A stretch of DNA of 64,000 nt, taken from assembly GCF_007859915.1 (NCBI RefSeq), contig NZ_SJPM01000001.1, positions 27,728-91,727 on the forward strand, written 5' to 3'. The position numbers and the translations under genes were made by a program. Positions 61,407-64,000 of this stretch are shown piece after piece. The notes under the pieces were generated by a model, which was not told where the DNA came from, did no database searches, and worked only from the letters and a program-made list of their open reading frames with translations. The stretch is from Neorhodopirellula pilleata. Lineage in GTDB: Bacteria; Planctomycetota; Planctomycetia; Pirellulales; Pirellulaceae. Each line of letters opens with the position of its first letter. Within the stretch, counting starts at the first letter, position 1.

Positions 61407-64000
61407 GGCACCTGATTTTGCAATCGATCCAGCGAACCTTGTTGGTGATGGCCGGTTTCCTTTCGGTCGGCTCGGTTCATTCCGCCGATATCCCATCCCA
61501 ACACGTGACATTTTTTGAGAACAAGGTTCGACCTCTGCTCGCCGAACATTGCTTCGAATGCCATAGCGAAGACGAGGCGTCCGGCGAACTTCGGTTGGAT
61601 TCGTTCGGCGATATGCTTCTCGGTGGTGAGTCTGGGGCCGCGATCGTGCCCGGCAAGCCGGGCGAAAGCGTTCTGATCGAAGCGATCAATTATGAGTCCT
61701 TCGAGATGCCGCCGGACGAAAAATTATCTGATGCGGACATCGAAACTCTCACGCGTTGGGTCGCCATCGGAGCACCTTGGCCGGGAGCCGACCCGAACGC
61801 ACCGGTTAGGAAACGCGAACACTTCGATGAACAAGATCGCGCCTGGTGGGCGATCCAGCCGATTACCGCGCAGGCGCCACCTCGTGCCGAAGCGAAATGG
61901 GCCGATTGGGCACGAAACGAGATCGACCTGTTCACGCTCGCCAAGATGCAATCCGAAGGACTCACGCCCGCACCCGAAGCGTCGCGACGCGATCTCGTTC
62001 GTCGTGTTTATTTGCAGACCGTGGGTTTGCCGCCGACGCCAGAGCAAGTCGACGAGTTTTTGAATGACCCGCCTGAAGATGCCTACGACCGCTTGGTCGA
62101 TCGACTGCTCGAATCAAAAGGCTACGGCGAACACGTCGCTCGCCAATGGCTCGACTTGGCTCGCTATGCCGAGAGCGATGGATACCGAGCCGACGAATAC
62201 CGACCGCACGCGTGGCGTTATCGCGACTACGTCATCAAGTCATTCAACGACGACAAACCGTATGACCGTTTCGTTCAAGAACAACTCGCCGCCGATGAGA
62301 TGTTTCCCGACGATCTGGACGCGCAGGTCGGGCTGACGTTCTTACGTCATTGGGTCTATGAATGGAATATCCGCGATGCACCGACGCAGTGGAACACGAT
62401 CATCGAGGACCTCACCGACACGACCGCCGACGTGTTCTTAGGACTCGGCCTGCAGTGTGCGAAATGCCATAACCACAAGTTCGATCCACTGTTGCAAAAA
62501 GACTATTTTCGGCTGCGTGCGTTCTTCGATCCCGTCATGCCCGTGGATCTGCCGTGGGCGACGAACGATCAGATCGAACGGTATCAACAAGCACTTGCCA
62601 AATGGGAGGCCAATACGCAAACGATCCGCGATCAGATCGCCGAGATCGAAAATCCATATCGTGAAAAATACCGCAACATCGCGATCGATCGGTTTCCCGA
62701 AGACGTCCAAGCGATCGCACGCAAAGCGACCGAAGACCGAACGCCTTACGAAGCTCAAATCGCCTACCTGGTTCAACGCCAAGTCCAGGAAGAATACGAC
62801 CGACTGAACAGCTACATCAAGGCCGACGATAAGGAGAAACTCGTCGTACTTCGCAAACAACTCAGCGAATACGATGCGAACAAACCCGCCGCATTGCCGG
62901 TGATCATGGCGGTCCGTGATCAAAGTAAAACGCCGCCGCCGACGGTGATCCCTAAACGGAAAAACGACCTGATCCTGCCGGGAATCCCCACCATTTTGAC
63001 GCCCGAGCCGATGCCGATCGAATCGGTGTCCGAGACGTCGACCGGACGTCGGACCGCATTGGCCAAATGGATTACCGACCCCGCGAATCCGTTGACCGCC
63101 CGCGTCATCGCCAACCGGGTTTGGCAGCTTCATTTCGGTCGCGGCTTGGCCGCTAACACGAGTGACTTCGGCGTCTTGGGCGGACCGCCGACGCACCCGG
63201 AACTGCTCGATTGGTTGGCGACGCAATTGGTTACCGACGGATGGAGCCTGAAGGCACTGCACCGGCGAGTTCTGTTGTCGGCCACATTCCGGCAATCAAC
63301 GGAGCATCCTCAATTCACCGCCTATTCGACCATCGACCCTGCCAATGATTATTACTGGCGTCGCAACACGACTCGTCTGTCGGCCGAACAGATTCGCGAT
63401 TCGTTGCTGGCCGTCAGTGGAAAGCTGAAAGATCGCAATGGCGGTGGTGGAGTTCATGGCGATTCGCCTTACCGCAGCGTTTACATGCAAGTGCGCCGGA
63501 ATTCGCCCGACGAACTGCTTGCCAGTTTTGACCTGCCCTTGTTTTTCAATAGCAACTCGTCACGGAACACGACCACGACGCCGATCCAGTCGTTGTTGAT
63601 GTTCAATAGCGATCGCATGCTCGGTCACGCCCGCAAGTTTGCCCAGCGAATCTCAAGTCAGTCCGATCAATTGGAAGACCAGATCGCGTCCGCATGGAAC
63701 CTAGCATTTGCTCGTCCACCGACCAAAGGAGAAACTCAAGCGTCGCTCGCGTTCATCAAAACGCAAACGGATCGCTTGCGAGCGATCGAATCCAAAAAGC
63801 AGGAACAGACGACAGCGATCGAAACGTCCAAGCTTCCGTATCGTGACGGGCAAGCGGTCAAGTTCGCCGTCAAAGATCCGACATTGCAATTGATCGTCCA
63901 CGACGACGAGCGTTTGAACGTCTCGGACTTCACCGTCGAAGCGTTCTTTCAACTCCAATCGGTCGACAACGGCGGTGAGGTTCGCACGCTCGTGGCTAAA
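61403..64000 (+). CDS. PSD1/DUF1549/DUF1553 cytochrome-type secreted protein (3' truncated by window)
   Basis: 866 codons of an open frame run off the right edge; ATG 61403 overlaps the FecR stop. A signal peptide (LLVMAGFLSVGSVHSADI) is followed by a cytochrome c-like PSD1 domain with CFECHSEDEASGELRLDS (CxxCH haem site) and EMPPDEKLSDADIETLTRW. DUF1549 follows with GLGLQCAKCHNHKFDPL, a second CxxCH, and then DUF1553 (GRRTALAKWITDPANPLTAR, VIANRVWQLHFGRGLAANTS). A LamG/concanavalin-like domain seems to begin at the very end. The role is unknown; possibly polysaccharide binding or redox on the surface. Confidence 0.95.
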   Translation, partial: MRHLILQSIQRTLLVMAGFLSVGSVHSADIPSQHVTFFENKVRPLLAEHCFECHSEDEASGELRLDSFGDMLLGGESGAAIVPGKPGESVLIEAINYESFEMPPDEKLSDADIETLTRWVAIGAPWPGADPNAPVRKREHFDEQDRAWWAIQPITAQAPPRAEAKWADWARNEIDLFTLAKMQSEGLTPAPEASRRDLVRRVYLQTVGLPPTPEQVDEFLNDPPEDAYDRLVDRLLESKGYGEHVARQWLDLARYAESDGYRADEYRPHAWRYRDYVIKSFNDDKPYDRFVQEQLAADEMFPDDLDAQVGLTFLRHWVYEWNIRDAPTQWNTIIEDLTDTTADVFLGLGLQCAKCHNHKFDPLLQKDYFRLRAFFDPVMPVDLPWATNDQIERYQQALAKWEANTQTIRDQIAEIENPYREKYRNIAIDRFPEDVQAIARKATEDRTPYEAQIAYLVQRQVQEEYDRLNSYIKADDKEKLVVLRKQLSEYDANKPAALPVIMAVRDQSKTPPPTVIPKRKNDLILPGIPTILTPEPMPIESVSETSTGRRTALAKWITDPANPLTARVIANRVWQLHFGRGLAANTSDFGVLGGPPTHPELLDWLATQLVTDGWSLKALHRRVLLSATFRQSTEHPQFTAYSTIDPANDYYWRRNTTRLSAEQIRDSLLAVSGKLKDRNGGGGVHGDSPYRSVYMQVRRNSPDELLASFDLPLFFNSNSSRNTTTTPIQSLLMFNSDRMLGHARKFAQRISSQSDQLEDQIASAWNLAFARPPTKGETQASLAFIKTQTDRLRAIESKKQEQTTAIETSKLPYRDGQAVKFAVKDPTLQLIVHDDERLNVSDFTVEAFFQLQSVDNGGEVRTLVAK

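Overview
This window looks like the chromosome of a planctomycete of the Rhodopirellula/Pirellulaceae type. The evidence is the gene content: a DUF1559 protein with a prepilin-like N-terminus, a TIGR03000 protein, DUF1501, DUF1571, DUF5722 and PSD1/DUF1549/DUF1553 proteins, a formylglycine-type sulfatase, an ECF sigma/FecR/PSD1 cassette, large membrane Ser/Thr kinases, and moderately high GC. No rRNA, tRNA or CRISPR array was recognised by eye. No intact transposase or phage gene was seen.

Layout. 0.1-7.5 kb: a probable rhamnose-glycan locus on the minus strand (RhaT-type symporter, AraA/FucI-like isomerase, GH106 rhamnosidase) with a divergent AraC regulator. 7.7-14.3 kb: a DUF1559 pseudopilin-like protein with a tiny lipoprotein, a sulfatase, a decayed membrane ORF, a lactonase-type beta-propeller and a Ser/Gly-repeat TIGR03000 protein. 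14.6-20.4 kb: a minus-strand chain (LTA-synthase-like membrane enzyme, HAD phosphatase, Ppx/GppA, exported PIMT), the last three joined by 4-base ATGA overlaps. 20.4-25.5 kb: a composite repeat, a frameshifted sugar-isomerase-like cupin, and a DUF4432 protein followed by a Ser/Thr kinase. 25.6-34.9 kb: a long palindrome, a DUF2780/DUF937-like protein, a glycine-rich RRM protein, DUF1501, TerB-like, CoaB, PyrD, DUF5722 and a GlmU-like acyl/nucleotidyl-transferase. 35.1-43.5 kb: PdxJ/EboE, CinA, a YjfB-like small protein, DUF1571, Tmk, and a POT transporter with its coupled neighbours. 43.5-52 kb: a very large secreted protein, TauE/GluQRS, Dus, and ArfB with a UvrB/UvrC-motif protein. 52.3-64 kb: a RegB-like histidine kinase, a divergent ECF sigma/kinase pair, a novel FLLEVSG-repeat protein, an RlmM-like methyltransferase, and an ECF/FecR/PSD1 cassette cut by the window end.

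The most striking signal is a layered system of non-coding repeats in the intergenic spaces at about 20.45-20.87, 33.19-33.42, 50.41-50.74 and 52.05-52.31 kb. Palindromic units with terminal inverted repeats are arranged in composites. A 124-126 bp MITE-like element has twice inserted at the same base position of the palindrome arm, with 8-bp target duplications that are perfect within a copy but differ between copies. An 87-bp segment is inverted between two otherwise co-linear composites. Other repeat families are a 71-bp near-perfect palindrome, a two-copy hairpin element of about 110 bp, and period-6 and period-7 microsatellites.
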